Shown: positions 8,821 to 17,711 of the stretch, one piece after another
Layout: each line of letters begins with the position of its first letter
Numbering within the stretch: position 1 is the first letter of the stretch
Notes under the pieces: model-generated
Databases searched by the model: none
Seen by the model: only the letters and a program-made list of their open reading frames with translations
What the model was told of the DNA's origin: nothing
Assembly (NCBI GenBank): GCA_025363295.1
Contig: JANYEC010000103.1
Coordinates: 20,217-84,216 of the forward strand
Length of the DNA stretch: 64,000 bases
Source of the DNA: Akkermansiaceae bacterium
Lineage (GTDB): Bacteria; Verrucomicrobiota; Verrucomicrobiia; Verrucomicrobiales; Akkermansiaceae
Reading direction: 5' to 3'
Translations under genes and position numbers: made by a program

Positions 8821-10167
8821 TCACAGTCCTACATCGGCGCCCATTTTTGCGGGTTGGCCTGTGGATTCTAACACGGATCGCCAGAGGTCACCTTGGGGGT
8901 CCACCTTGCGGCGGCCACTGGTGACGAGGTTCATAGGGAGATGGACAAAGCGATGGTGCCAGCGTGCGACGACCATGCCAGTTTTTCCAGCCATGGCGGC
9001 GTGAACGGCGTGGCGGCCAAGATTATAACAGAAAACGCGGTCCTCGGGGGCGGCGGGGACACTGCGAATGATGTAGCTGGGATCGATGTATTTGAGATTG
9101 AGCTCGGTGTTTTTTGCTTTGAAGTGCTCGCTGAAACGATCCTTGAGGAATGTGCCGATATCGCCGTAGCGCTGGTTTCCAGAGGCGTCTGTGCCGAGAT
9201 CGCAAGCGGCCATGAGATTTTGTCCTGCACCCTCGGCGGTGATGATGACGGCGTGTTTGCGCTCGGCGAGACGGCGCTCAACGAGGGCGAGCAGGCCCTG
9301 TTCCCCTTCAAGTTGGAAAGGGACTTCGGGGATAAGTACGAAATTCGCCTCACCTGTGGCAAGTGCGGCGGAGCAGGCGATGAAGCCAGAATCACGGCCC
9401 ATGAGTTTCACGAGTCCCAGCCCGTTGCGTGCGCCGCTGGCCTCGGTGTGGGCGGAGATGACGGCTTGGAAAGCAGAAGTAAATGCGGTCTGATAGCCGA
9501 AACTGCGATCCATGTAAAGTAGGTCGTTATCAATGGTTTTCGGCACACCTACGACGGCGATGGGGTGGGTTCGCTTTTCAAATTCCTGGAACAGATCATG
9601 GGCACCGCGCTGCGAGCCATCGCCACCGATCACGAATAACAGATTCACGCCGAGTTCCTCTAATCGGTTCGCCATGATAGTGCTGTCCTGCTTTCCACGC
9701 GAGGAACCTAGCAGAGTCCCCCCGAAGTAATGGATGGTGCTGACTGCGCGGGGATTGAGTTCGATCGGTTCGTGGCCGAATGCGGGGTTGAGTCCCTCAT
9801 AACCAAATGGAATCCCCAGAATGCGGCGGCAGCCGTAGCCATACCACGCCTGCATGACGATGGAGCGAATAACATCATTCAGGCCGGGGCATAGGCCACC
9901 GCAGGTGACGATGGCGCAGGTGGTTTTTGATGGTTCAAAAAACAACTCGCGACGTGGGCCAGCGAGTTCGATAGATTTTAGTGGCTTATGATATTTGATC
10001 GCGTGCTCGACGACGCTAATGTGATCGTTAAGCAGAATCCGATCGCCATCAGAGTGCCATGCTGGACCCTCCGACGGGTAGCCGCGCTGGAGGGATGGAG
10101 AAGGAAAAAGGCGCGGGCCCAGGTTGTTGATCGTGAGGTTTCCGTAGGAGGGCGGCTTCCTAGTCAT
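8821..10167 (-). CDS. pfkA: ATP-dependent 6-phosphofructokinase, plant/spirochaete-type group
   Basis: Glycolytic enzyme of 448 residues that phosphorylates fructose 6-phosphate. It has an N-terminal extension before TCGGLCPGLNDVIR. The phosphoryl-donor motif reads GGDGSQRGA, with Gly where PPi-dependent enzymes usually have Asp, which favours ATP. The catalytic motif is PKTIDND, and MGRDSGFIA is the substrate loop. The combination GGDG plus PKTIDND is typical of the clade containing plant ATP-PFKs. Donor specificity is therefore inferred, not certain. It stands alone, with the divergence point of other genes more than 100 bases away. Confidence 0.88.
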   Translation of the reverse strand: MTRKPPSYGNLTINNLGPRLFPSPSLQRGYPSEGPAWHSDGDRILLNDHISVVEHAIKYHKPLKSIELAGPRRELFFEPSKTTCAIVTCGGLCPGLNDVIRSIVMQAWYGYGCRRILGIPFGYEGLNPAFGHEPIELNPRAVSTIHYFGGTLLGSSRGKQDSTIMANRLEELGVNLLFVIGGDGSQRGAHDLFQEFEKRTHPIAVVGVPKTIDNDLLYMDRSFGYQTAFTSAFQAVISAHTEASGARNGLGLVKLMGRDSGFIACSAALATGEANFVLIPEVPFQLEGEQGLLALVERRLAERKHAVIITAEGAGQNLMAACDLGTDASGNQRYGDIGTFLKDRFSEHFKAKNTELNLKYIDPSYIIRSVPAAPEDRVFCYNLGRHAVHAAMAGKTGMVVARWHHRFVHLPMNLVTSGRRKVDPQGDLWRSVLESTGQPAKMGADVGL

Positions 10168-10270
10168 GGTTCAGGATGAGTAAAGCAATTCGCGTGCAAG
10201 GTCTGCACCGGAAACGGATCGTTAGAATACTGGGCGAGATTCACCCGCAATGGACCTTAGAATTTTCCAA

Positions 10271-11011
10271 TCACTGGAAGCTGAACCACTTTCGCCTCAC
10301 CGTGGGATAGATTTCCTGGTTGGATCGCTGGGTCAGTTGCTCCGACCATTCATCGCAAATCGCTTCGTTCGGCTGCGCCAGCTTGGATGGCTCGATGTCG
10401 ATGACCTTGATTTCGGGTCCCCGTCGGTCGGATGCGGTAGTAATGAGAGTGCCAGTGGCTGCGTCTCGAGTTCGAGATTCGAAGGCGCAGCATGGTGGGC
10501 CTGTGATGGCACTGACTATACTCCCGTTAGACCTCGTTTGGGATCCCTTAACGGGTATGGATGTGTTAAAACGAACCTCTGTTAGTGCTACCTCAAAAAT
10601 CAAAGTGCCGGGACGGGAAGTGTCTGTGGTTTTGTAAAACATACACAGCGGGGAAGAAAAAGCCTTCGAGAGGGACTTGTTCCAGTGGCTAGCCAATGCG
10701 TTGCAGCGTTTTAGATAGGCGCGTTTGTTCGGGATAAGGGAGCTTTTGCTTTCTTCCCATTGTTCGCTGCGGAGATAGGCGGTGGTGACGGGGCGGATGA
10801 CGATGTATTTGTATTTCGCCATATCCACGGAGGGATTTCGGTATCCATGCTCGAAGGGTAAGCGGGCAATCCTTTGTGAGGGATCGACGCCAGTGGATTT
10901 TAGAAAGTGGGTGGGTTCGGCGCGAGTGGCAGATTTTTCCAGCCCACAACTGCCAAGAATAAGTGAAAGAAGTATCGTTGCGGCGAGAGCTGGCAAGATG
11001 GAGAATTTCAT
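10271..11011 (-). CDS. DUF3313-like lipoprotein
   Basis: A 246-residue lipoprotein. It has a signal peptide ending in the lipobox LGSC (Cys 22) followed by GLEKS, so it should be anchored in a membrane facing the periplasm. The body matches the pattern of DUF3313 proteins: a YKYIVIRPV strand early, a middle segment TLIFEVALTEVRFNT, and a late segment rich in Arg/Asp. I set the start at the ATG at 11009-11011, which gives a proper signal peptide. No catalytic motif is visible. It sits downstream of nuoN but is separated from it by a hairpin. Confidence 0.65.
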   Translation of the reverse strand: MKFSILPALAATILLSLILGSCGLEKSATRAEPTHFLKSTGVDPSQRIARLPFEHGYRNPSVDMAKYKYIVIRPVTTAYLRSEQWEESKSSLIPNKRAYLKRCNALASHWNKSLSKAFSSPLCMFYKTTDTSRPGTLIFEVALTEVRFNTSIPVKGSQTRSNGSIVSAITGPPCCAFESRTRDAATGTLITTASDRRGPEIKVIDIEPSKLAQPNEAICDEWSEQLTQRSNQEIYPTVRRKWFSFQ

Positions 11012-11120
11012 GTGAGTGGAAAATAGGCGTTCCGCGAGAGATTGACAGAAAAATCCCGGTGGTGAATGAGACAAGTGGGGCCGCAGAGAGTAAAAAATTG
11101 CGAGCACTAATCTGTGCTTT

Positions 11121-11147
11121 CAAGGCAGCAAAGCGAATGCTGCCTTG
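11121..11147 (-). terminator. Hairpin downstream of nuoN
   Basis: A perfect 10-bp inverted repeat (CAAGGCAGCA and its complement) with a 7-base loop, starting 63 bases past the nuoN stop. A run of six T on the minus strand follows only after about 20 bases, so it is not a textbook intrinsic terminator. Its position at the end of the eight-gene nuo operon suggests termination or 3'-end protection. Confidence 0.55.
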
Positions 11148-11209
11148 ATGCCGTAGGATTATCAGTTGAATCCCAGCCACTCCTGAAGGGGCAAGAGACC
11201 CGGGGAGCA

Positions 11210-12673
11210 TTAATGAAGTAGCGCCCAAATCGGCTGCGGCCAAAAGCCGATGACCAGCACGGCAACCGTTAGCACGCTGATGCAAATCTTGCTGATGGTG
11301 GGCAGGACAATGACATCGTCCTTGCTGGGGGAAAACCACCACATCGCGCGAATGACATTGAAGTAGTAATAAAAGCCAGCGGCAGCCGAGATGAAGGCGA
11401 TGCCGATACCAATCCAGAGCTTGGCATCCACCGCGAGAGAGAAGACGAAGAACTTGCCCCAGAAACCAGCGGTGAGAGGGACCCCCGCAAGTGCGGCGAG
11501 AAGGACTGTTAGTGCGAGCGCGAGCTGTGGGTTGGTTTTTCCTAGGCCATTGAAATCACGGATCGTCTCGCCATCGCGCTGGATGCGGACTTGGGCGAGG
11601 ATGAAGAAAACGCCAATTGTCATCAGCAGATAGGTGGCGAGATAAAAGGAAACCACCTTCGCGGAGCTAAGATCAGCCGGTGCATCTTTTCCTGCGGCAA
11701 GTGCTAGCAGAAGGAATCCGGCATGGGCGATGGATGAGTAGGCAAGGAGACGCTTGAAGTTCGTCTGCGGGATGGCGGCAAGGTTTCCAAAAAGCAGCGT
11801 GGCGCTGGCGAGAATGAGCAGGATGGTGAGGACCGGGCCGCGTGTAATATCACTATGCAGAAAGGGCTCGAGAAAACGGATGGTCAGAATAAATCCGGCG
11901 GCTTTTGATCCGACTGATAGAAACGCAGTGACGGGAGTGGGGGCGCCCTGATAGACGTCCGGGATCCAGACCTGCATGGGCACAGCACCCATTTTGAAAC
12001 CGAGTCCGACGATTACGAGCGCGATGCCGAAGAGCAACCCGGTTGGATTGGTGATGTGTTCGAGGTGGGCGAGTTTCTCAAGGCTCATGGTTTCCGTGGT
12101 GCCGTAAACCCAAGCAATGCCGTAAACGAGAAACCCAGTGCTAAGCGCGCCAAGGATCAAATATTTCACACCGGCCTCAAGCGAACCCACGTTTCGACGC
12201 ATATAGGCAACGAGGATGTAGAAGGTGACCGTGACGAGTTCGAGCGAGACGAAAGCACCTGCGAGATCCTTGGCGGAGGCGAGCCACATCATCCCTGCGC
12301 ATGCGAAAACAGGCAGGGCATAGAATTCCCCAGTGCCGGATTCAGAGTCGGGGAGTTCGGTGAAACGGGAGAGAATCTTGCGGAAGTCCACGGCCATTAG
12401 CAGGACGAGGATGGTGCAGATGAGGGCAAAGCCTTTGTAAAATTTCGCGAGGCCGTCGAATTGATAGAAGTTCCACAGTGGCCACTTCGCCCAATCGGCT
12501 TGAGGCATCGTGTCAGGTCCGATAGAGATGAAGAGCAGTCCGAAAATAACAGTCAGTCCGATGGCGGCGGTGACACCAACCCAGGCCTTGCTTTTGCAAG
12601 AGCAAAACGCTTCTGCCATTAGCAGGAAAATGCCAAGGGTGACGGTGAGGGCTTCTAGGTAGTAGGCGGGCAT
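11210..12673 (-). CDS. nuoN: NADH-quinone oxidoreductase subunit N
   Basis: Antiporter-like membrane subunit of respiratory complex I, 487 residues with about 14 hydrophobic helices. Family landmarks are the ELVTVTFYILVAYMRRN segment with the key Glu in TM5, GFKMGAVPMQVWIPDVYQGAP with the TM7 lysine, and LLAYSSIAHAGF. It is the last gene of the nuo block. The short spacer to nuoM holds three 9-base repeats that run into the nuoM stop codon. Confidence 0.96.
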   Translation of the reverse strand: MPAYYLEALTVTLGIFLLMAEAFCSCKSKAWVGVTAAIGLTVIFGLLFISIGPDTMPQADWAKWPLWNFYQFDGLAKFYKGFALICTILVLLMAVDFRKILSRFTELPDSESGTGEFYALPVFACAGMMWLASAKDLAGAFVSLELVTVTFYILVAYMRRNVGSLEAGVKYLILGALSTGFLVYGIAWVYGTTETMSLEKLAHLEHITNPTGLLFGIALVIVGLGFKMGAVPMQVWIPDVYQGAPTPVTAFLSVGSKAAGFILTIRFLEPFLHSDITRGPVLTILLILASATLLFGNLAAIPQTNFKRLLAYSSIAHAGFLLLALAAGKDAPADLSSAKVVSFYLATYLLMTIGVFFILAQVRIQRDGETIRDFNGLGKTNPQLALALTVLLAALAGVPLTAGFWGKFFVFSLAVDAKLWIGIGIAFISAAAGFYYYFNVIRAMWWFSPSKDDVIVLPTISKICISVLTVAVLVIGFWPQPIWALLH

Positions 12674-12686
12674 GGTGGGAAATGGA

Positions 12687-12713
12687 ATAGGTCTTATAGG
12701 TCCTATAGGACTT
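12687..12713. repeat. Three 9-base units ATAGGNCNT between nuoM and nuoN
   Basis: Three directly adjacent 9-mers (ATAGGTCTT, ATAGGTCCT and ATAGGACTT) occupy the nuoM-nuoN spacer and overlap the nuoM stop codon at 12703-12705. The unit also contains the self-complementary GGTCC/TATAGG core, so the array can fold back on itself. It is one of several periodic spacers in this operon. Confidence 0.75.
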
Positions 12714-14145
12714 GTTTCAGCAAGCTAAGCAAAAGGTTCGGACAAAGGCCGACTGCGAAGAGTGCGAGTACAAGTAGCAGAGCCGGAATGCGCTCTACGC
12801 AGGTGAGATCCGCCGCGGTTTCGGTGGATTTCACGGACGGCCCTTGGAAAACATTCCGATAGGCGCGGAGCATATAGACAGCGGAAATCACCACACCCCA
12901 GATGGATAAGATGCAAGTGATCTGCACCGGACCAAGACCGGCAGTGCCGTTGTAACTTTTGAATGAGGAGAGGAAAACGAGCACCTCCCCGGAGAAATTG
13001 GCGAGGCCCGGAAGCCCAATAGACGCCATCGCGGCGATGCCGAAAATAAAGGCAAGACCGGGCGCCGCTTTCGCGAGTCCCCCAAGATCGGTAAAATCGA
13101 GCGAGCCGGTGTTGCGTTCGATTCGATCTGCGAGACCGAAGAGAAGGGCGATAGAAATGCCGTGTGCGAACATCAGTACGACAGCAGCGGGAAGAGCGAG
13201 GGTATTGCCCGGGAAGGCGATGAGCGCAGCGATTGCTAGAAAGATATAGCCCATGTGCATCACCGAGGAATTTCCCAGCATCGTATCAAGGCGCTTCTGG
13301 GAGATCGTTACAAAGCCGACCCATAGCACATTCCCTAACAAAAGCACAAGCAGCGGGGTGAGCCAGAAATGCAGACCCTCAGGCACCAGTGGAATCGCAA
13401 GGCGGAGGATGCCGTAAAGGCCAAATTTTTTCAGAACCCCTGCGTGCAACATCGCCACGGGAGCCGGTGCGCTCGCATAGGCGGGAGCCGCCCAAGAATG
13501 AAATGGGAAGAGTGAAACGAGCGTGCCGAAGCCGACGATCAGCAATGCGGCAATACCATTTTGTGATTCAGCAGGGACGAGTGCCTTATTGGAAATCATC
13601 GTCTGGATATTAAAAGTGCCAGTGAGGTTAGAGAGCCAGACCAAACCGGCAAGTAGGATGATGGAACCGAGGCCCAGATAGATCGTGATTTTCCAAGCGG
13701 CTTGGCGGCGGTCGCCACGGCCGAGCATGCCGATCATGAGGAAAGTTGGGACCAAGGCGAGTTCGTGGAAGGCGTAGAAGAAAAACAGATCGGTCGCAGC
13801 GAATGCACCCAGCGCCCCACCGGAGATGAGTAGAGAGGAGCCATAGTAGAGTTTCTCACGACCTTCCGGGGCCTTGCCTGATAGAACGGCGGCGAGGGTG
13901 ACAATCACTGAAAGCAGTACCATGATGACACTCACGCCATCGGGAAATCCAAAGGCGAGATGCAGCGCTGGCTTTTCAAGAACCGGAAGCGAGAAAGACC
14001 AGCATCCGCACTGCCAAGTGAAGGCGGCATAAAGCCCGAGCACGAGATTCATAGCAGAAGCAGAAATGGCGGTTAAGCGGGCAGGTGCGCCGAGCAGAAT
14101 CGCGATGAAGGCGGCGATTGGAAGGAAAACGAGGAGGGCGAGCAT
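12703..14145 (-). CDS. nuoM: NADH-quinone oxidoreductase subunit M
   Basis: Proton-pumping antiporter-like subunit of complex I, 480 residues. Landmarks are FFYAFHELALVPTFLMIG with the TM5 glutamate and LFPFHSWAAPAYASAPAPVAMLHAGVLKK with lysine and histidine of the channel. A third is MLGNSSVMHMGYIFLAIA. The C-terminus ends soon after the last helix. It is transcribed between nuoL and nuoN; the nuoL-nuoM spacer of 32 bases is the only one in the operon where I see no periodic array. Confidence 0.96.
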   Translation of the reverse strand: MLALLVFLPIAAFIAILLGAPARLTAISASAMNLVLGLYAAFTWQCGCWSFSLPVLEKPALHLAFGFPDGVSVIMVLLSVIVTLAAVLSGKAPEGREKLYYGSSLLISGGALGAFAATDLFFFYAFHELALVPTFLMIGMLGRGDRRQAAWKITIYLGLGSIILLAGLVWLSNLTGTFNIQTMISNKALVPAESQNGIAALLIVGFGTLVSLFPFHSWAAPAYASAPAPVAMLHAGVLKKFGLYGILRLAIPLVPEGLHFWLTPLLVLLLGNVLWVGFVTISQKRLDTMLGNSSVMHMGYIFLAIAALIAFPGNTLALPAAVVLMFAHGISIALLFGLADRIERNTGSLDFTDLGGLAKAAPGLAFIFGIAAMASIGLPGLANFSGEVLVFLSSFKSYNGTAGLGPVQITCILSIWGVVISAVYMLRAYRNVFQGPSVKSTETAADLTCVERIPALLLVLALFAVGLCPNLLLSLLKQVL

Positions 14146-14177
14146 AGGGAAAGTTTGCTAGATTCCGGTGTTAGTTT

Positions 14178-15992
14178 TCAGGAATGAAATACCGTGAAGT
14201 ATATGACGAGAACGACACCGATACCAAAGACGAACGCATAACCTTGGAGGCTACCGGATTGGATTTTTCGGAATTGGTTGCCCGTACTTTCAGCCGCGCG
14301 GCTGAGGCCATTGACGATCAGGCCGTTGATGATCAATTCGTCGAAGAAACTAACAATCGCGGCAAAGGCATCTTGGAAATAACGGACGATAAAATTATCG
14401 TAAAAGCCATCCACATAAAAACGGTTACGGAAGAGCGGGATGTTAAGAGGATCCTTTTCCTTGCCAGAATAAAGCACGAAGCCGGCAATCAAACCGATGA
14501 TCACCGCGGCTATTGAAATGTAGGTGATAGGTCCCAATTGAAATGAATGCGAATGATAAGCCGGTGCATATTTGCTAGCGATGAATGGATAGCCAGCAAC
14601 AAGCCCTAACACTGCAAGCAGAACGAGAGGCACGAACATCAACGGCCCGACTTCGTGTGCGTGGTCGGCATTTTCCGATTTGGTTTTACCCAAGAAAGCG
14701 ACAACGAAAAGTCGAGTCATGTAAAAGGGTGTTAGGATAGCCACGATCACGGCGATCCAGAAAAGAATGGGCTCTTTCTCATGCGCGGCTTCGAGGATTT
14801 GTTCCTTTGAGAAAAACCCGGAAGTGCCGGGAACCGCAATGAGCGCGAGGAAACCGATGAGGAAAGTGAAACCTGTTATCGGCATTTTCTTAAACAAACC
14901 GCCCATTTTCCAAATATCCTGCTCGTGGTGGCAGGCATAGATGACCGCACCGGAACCGAGGAAGAGAAGCGCCTTAAACCAAGCGTGGGTGAACAAGTGG
15001 AACATACCCGCTTCACCGTGAACCAGTCCGACAGCCATGACCATATAACCTAACTGAGAAAGTGTAGAATAGGCGAGCACGCGTTTGATATCGTCCTGTT
15101 GGGTGGCCATGAGTGCGGCGACGAGAGCGGTGATGCCACCGGTCCAAGCAATCACGGTGCTGGCTGGGAGGCCTTCGAAGTGTTCGAAACCGAGTGTGAA
15201 CTGGAGACGGAAAAGCATGTAAACCCCAGCGGCGACCATGGTTGCAGCGTGGATCAGCGCGGAGACAGGTGTGGGGCCTTCCATCGCGTCGGGAAGCCAG
15301 ACGTGAAGCGGAAGCTGTGCGGATTTTCCAATAGCCCCGCAGAAGATGCAGAGGACAGCGGCGGAAAGCACGCCGGAGAAGATCGCGGGATTCGCGGCTT
15401 GGAAGGCTTCGAGGCCACCTTTCATCTCATCGAATGCGAGATGGCCAGTGATGCCCCACAGCATCAGGATGCCTATCATAAAGCCGAAGTCGCCCACGCG
15501 GTTGCAAAGGAATGCCTTCTTCGCGGCATCTGCGGCGGAATCTTTTTGATACCAGTGACCGATGAGCAGATAGGAACTTAGCCCCACCAATTCCCAAAAC
15601 ATGAAGGTCATGATGAAATTGTTAGCCAGAACGATGCCTGTCATGGAGAACATGAAAAGCGACAGGCCGGTGAAGTAGCGGGCCTTCGCGCTGTCGTCCT
15701 TCATGTAGGCCAGCGAGAAAATATGCACAAGCATGCCGACGCCGGTGACCACGATCATCATGCCGGTAGAGAGTTGGTCGAGCTTGAAGCCGATTTCGAT
15801 GGAGAAATCACCGATGGTCGCCCATTTGAAAGCAGCGGTGCCGGATTGCCCCAAGATCATCAATGCGATGACAAAAGTCGCGACGGCGGATGCAGTCGAA
15901 ATAATCGGAGCAAGCCCGGTTTTTTTCAGCACAAGCTGGTTGAGCACCGCCACGGCGAGTGGCAGGAAGAGAAGGATCCAAGGGAGGGTCAT
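14178..15992 (-). CDS. nuoL: NADH-quinone oxidoreductase subunit L
   Basis: Largest antiporter-like subunit, 604 residues, including the C-terminal lateral helix region that braces the membrane arm. Landmarks are MTFMFWELVGLSSYLLIGHWY, the channel segment AIGKSAQLPLHVWLPDAMEGPTPVSALIHAATMV, and LAYSTLSQLGYM. The C-terminal part from about residue 500 has the amphipathic helix and the final transmembrane segment expected for NuoL. Confidence 0.97.
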   Translation of the reverse strand: MTLPWILLFLPLAVAVLNQLVLKKTGLAPIISTASAVATFVIALMILGQSGTAAFKWATIGDFSIEIGFKLDQLSTGMMIVVTGVGMLVHIFSLAYMKDDSAKARYFTGLSLFMFSMTGIVLANNFIMTFMFWELVGLSSYLLIGHWYQKDSAADAAKKAFLCNRVGDFGFMIGILMLWGITGHLAFDEMKGGLEAFQAANPAIFSGVLSAAVLCIFCGAIGKSAQLPLHVWLPDAMEGPTPVSALIHAATMVAAGVYMLFRLQFTLGFEHFEGLPASTVIAWTGGITALVAALMATQQDDIKRVLAYSTLSQLGYMVMAVGLVHGEAGMFHLFTHAWFKALLFLGSGAVIYACHHEQDIWKMGGLFKKMPITGFTFLIGFLALIAVPGTSGFFSKEQILEAAHEKEPILFWIAVIVAILTPFYMTRLFVVAFLGKTKSENADHAHEVGPLMFVPLVLLAVLGLVAGYPFIASKYAPAYHSHSFQLGPITYISIAAVIIGLIAGFVLYSGKEKDPLNIPLFRNRFYVDGFYDNFIVRYFQDAFAAIVSFFDELIINGLIVNGLSRAAESTGNQFRKIQSGSLQGYAFVFGIGVVLVIYFTVFHS

Positions 15993-16003
15993 AAGAAGTA
16001 AAA

Positions 16004-16030
16004 AGTGATCCGTTAGCAGTGATCAGAAAA
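16004..16030. repeat. Heptad-spaced AGTGATC repeat between nuoK and nuoL
   Basis: Two copies of AGTGATC lie exactly 14 bases apart (16004-16010 and 16018-16024), with the 7-base CGTTAGC between them. The spacing is thus two heptads. It fills the 42-base nuoK-nuoL spacer and is the weakest of the nuo arrays. Confidence 0.55.
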
Positions 16031-16034
16031 GAGG

Positions 16035-16355
16035 CTAGCCTTTGAGCGAGGTGAGCTCGTCGGTGTGGATTGTTTGGCGAGCGCGATAGAGGGCGACGAT
16101 GATGGCGAGGCCCACTGCAACTTCCGCTGCGGCCACGGTGATGACGAAGAAGACGAGCATTTGGCCGTTGTAATCGGGAAGGCCGTTAGGTGCGGTGTTA
16201 AACCTGGAAAAAGCCACCAGCGTTAAGTTAGCGGCGCTGAGCATGAGCTCGAGGCACATGAAAACAATGATGATGTTCCGACGCAACACCACGCCAGCAA
16301 GGCCGATGCCGAAGAGCAATCCAGAGACGAGGAGGTAATCGTTGAGGGTGGCCAT
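16035..16355 (-). CDS. nuoK: NADH-quinone oxidoreductase subunit K
   Basis: Small three-helix membrane subunit of complex I, 106 residues. [31 protein letters not shown] contains the conserved Glu of TM2 (in the context CLELML). A second conserved acidic residue lies in [11 protein letters not shown] in TM3. Length and order (after nuoJ, before nuoL) are standard. Confidence 0.97.
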   Translation of the reverse strand: MATLNDYLLVSGLLFGIGLAGVVLRRNIIIVFMCLELMLSAANLTLVAFSRFNTAPNGLPDYNGQMLVFFVITVAAAEVAVGLAIIVALYRARQTIHTDELTSLKG

Positions 16356-16367
16356 GGTTAGGTATGA

Positions 16368-16460
16368 GTTATCAGTTAGAAGTTATTGGGAAAGAGGAGA
16401 CGGAGAGGCTATTTTGAAGTATTCACTTTTAATAAATAACAAATAACTTTTAACTTTAAC
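16368..16460. repeat. Inverted heptad array between nuoJ and nuoK (GTTANNN / NNNTAAC)
   Basis: Three adjacent heptads GTTANNN (16368-16388) face three heptads NNNTAAC (16434-16454) plus one 6-base TTTAAC (16455-16460) that overlaps the nuoJ stop codon. The spacer between the arms is 45 bases. The two arms pair imperfectly (16 of 22 aligned positions). The same heptad core is used in the neighbouring nuoI-nuoJ spacer. Confidence 0.85.
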
Positions 16461-17019
16461 CCGCCTGCTTTTTGGAAAGGACGACGACCCCGACGGTGGC
16501 GACGAGGAGTAGCACGCCGAGGATTTGCAGCGGTAGATTATACTGCGTGAAAAGCGTGTGGCCGATGAGGTGGACGTCTGGGAGTTTCCCTTGGTTGAGG
16601 GAGGCTGCGATTTTTCCGCTAGGAAGATAGTCAGCCGCTGCGGAGGCGAGTGTCGCATGATCGAGAGGTGGCAAAGATTTGTCGGGGGAGCGTGAAAGGA
16701 TGCCGATGAGCTGAACGACAAAGGCGATGACGAGCCCAAGCCCGGCAGCGACAGGCGCAAGCGAGTTGGCGCGTCTTTCCTCATCTTTGAGATCGAGCAG
16801 CATGATGATGAAAAGGAAAAGGACCATGACCGCGCCGGTATAAACAAGGATTTGGATGACCCCGACGAAGAAAGCGCTGAGGCCAATAAATAAACCTGCT
16901 AGACCGACGAAGCAGGTAACGACAGACAGCGCGCTGGACACCGGATTGCGAAATGCAATCACGGCGGTTCCGCCAATGAGCATCACAGTAGAGAAGAGCC
17001 AGAATAAGTAAGAAGGCAT
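16456..17019 (-). CDS. nuoJ: NADH-quinone oxidoreductase subunit J
   Basis: Membrane subunit of complex I with five helices, 187 residues. The N-terminal part has NPVSSALSVVTCFVGLAGLFIGL and the pi-bulge helix region FVGVIQILVYTGAVMVLFLFIIMLL, which is diagnostic for NuoJ. The C-terminal half carries one more helix, VLLLVATVGVVVLSKK. The gene is flanked on both sides by periodic inverted arrays. Confidence 0.96.
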   Translation of the reverse strand: MPSYLFWLFSTVMLIGGTAVIAFRNPVSSALSVVTCFVGLAGLFIGLSAFFVGVIQILVYTGAVMVLFLFIIMLLDLKDEERRANSLAPVAAGLGLVIAFVVQLIGILSRSPDKSLPPLDHATLASAAADYLPSGKIAASLNQGKLPDVHLIGHTLFTQYNLPLQILGVLLLVATVGVVVLSKKQAG

Positions 17020-17022
17020 TTG

Positions 17023-17099
17023 GTTATTTGTTATAAGTTATTTGTTATGGGTGGGAGATCAGGAGCAGTCCTTTTAACTTCTAACCAGTAACTTTTAAC
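17023..17099. repeat. Perfectly phased 4+4 inverted heptad array between nuoI and nuoJ
   Basis: Four contiguous GTTANNN heptads (17023-17050) are followed by a 21-base spacer and four contiguous NNNTAAC heptads (17072-17099). The four core bases are invariant in all eight units and the three other bases vary. The array fills the whole spacer, from 3 bases before nuoJ to 1 base after the nuoI stop. Transcribed RNA would form an A/T-rich hairpin. It is not a CRISPR, because units are 7 bases and there are no spacers between them. Confidence 0.9.
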
Positions 17100-17100
17100 A

Positions 17101-17667
17101 TCATTTCAACTCATTCCACTTGTTGACGAGTCCTACGCGGGTGCCGCCGATTTCGTAGAGTTTCTTTTTGTCGTGCACCATGTCAGTGCGCTTGAGGCCA
17201 GTGATGAGGTAATCCTTGCGTAGATAGATAGCTTGCTCTGGGCAGACTTCTTCGCACATGCCGCAGTAGATGCAGCGGATCATGTCGATATCGAATTCTA
17301 ACGGGCGTTTCTCTACTTTGGCCCATCGGTCGTTTGATGGGATTTCGCTAGGGGTGATTTTGATGGCCTTCGGTGGGCAGATGAATTCGCAGAGTTGGCA
17401 GGAAACGCAGCGTTCGCGGCCTTGTTCGTCAGTAACGAGTGCGGGGGCACCGCGGTAGTATTCTGGTAGATGCTCGTCCCAGCGTTGCTCGGGAAATTGC
17501 ATGGTGATGCCGAGTCCAGACGATGCAAGTTCTTTGGCCCCCACTGACTTTCCGCGAAGCGTTTTCACCGCGTGGGTCATTGTTAGGAAAAAGCCCTTGA
17601 TGAGGGCTCCGAAGTAGATTTTCTCGCCGAAATTGAGCTTCGGGCGGTGGAGTTTGACGACGGCCAT
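17101..17667 (-). CDS. nuoI: NADH-quinone oxidoreductase subunit I
   Basis: Peripheral subunit with two [4Fe-4S] clusters (N6a and N6b), 188 residues. The two ferredoxin motifs are CVSCQLCEFICP and CIYCGMCEEVCP, each followed by a distant Pro/Cys as required. The N-terminus has the amphipathic region GALIKGFFLTMTHAVK that anchors it to the membrane arm. It lies between nuoH and nuoJ as in most nuo operons. Confidence 0.97.
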   Translation of the reverse strand: MAVVKLHRPKLNFGEKIYFGALIKGFFLTMTHAVKTLRGKSVGAKELASSGLGITMQFPEQRWDEHLPEYYRGAPALVTDEQGRERCVSCQLCEFICPPKAIKITPSEIPSNDRWAKVEKRPLEFDIDMIRCIYCGMCEEVCPEQAIYLRKDYLITGLKRTDMVHDKKKLYEIGGTRVGLVNKWNELK

Positions 17668-17709
17668 TTTGAAATTTGAGATTTAAAATGTGTAATTTGA
17701 AATTGATGT
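17668..17709. repeat. Heptad array TTTGANA between nuoH and nuoI
   Basis: The 44-base spacer reads as six consecutive heptads. Four of them follow TTTRANA (17668-17688 and 17696-17702); the fourth and the last units are diverged. All copies have the same orientation, so this is a direct array without an inverted arm. The core differs from the GTTA core of the neighbouring spacers. Confidence 0.75.
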
Positions 17710-17711
17710 GG

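Noticed and set aside
8282..8871. Two plus-strand open frames of 107 and 75 codons
   Set aside because: They overlap nspC or the phosphofructokinase end and have no recognisable protein features.
17023..17099. Short regular repeats as a possible CRISPR array
   Set aside because: Units are 7 bases, contiguous and inverted at mid-point; no spacers and no cas genes in the window.
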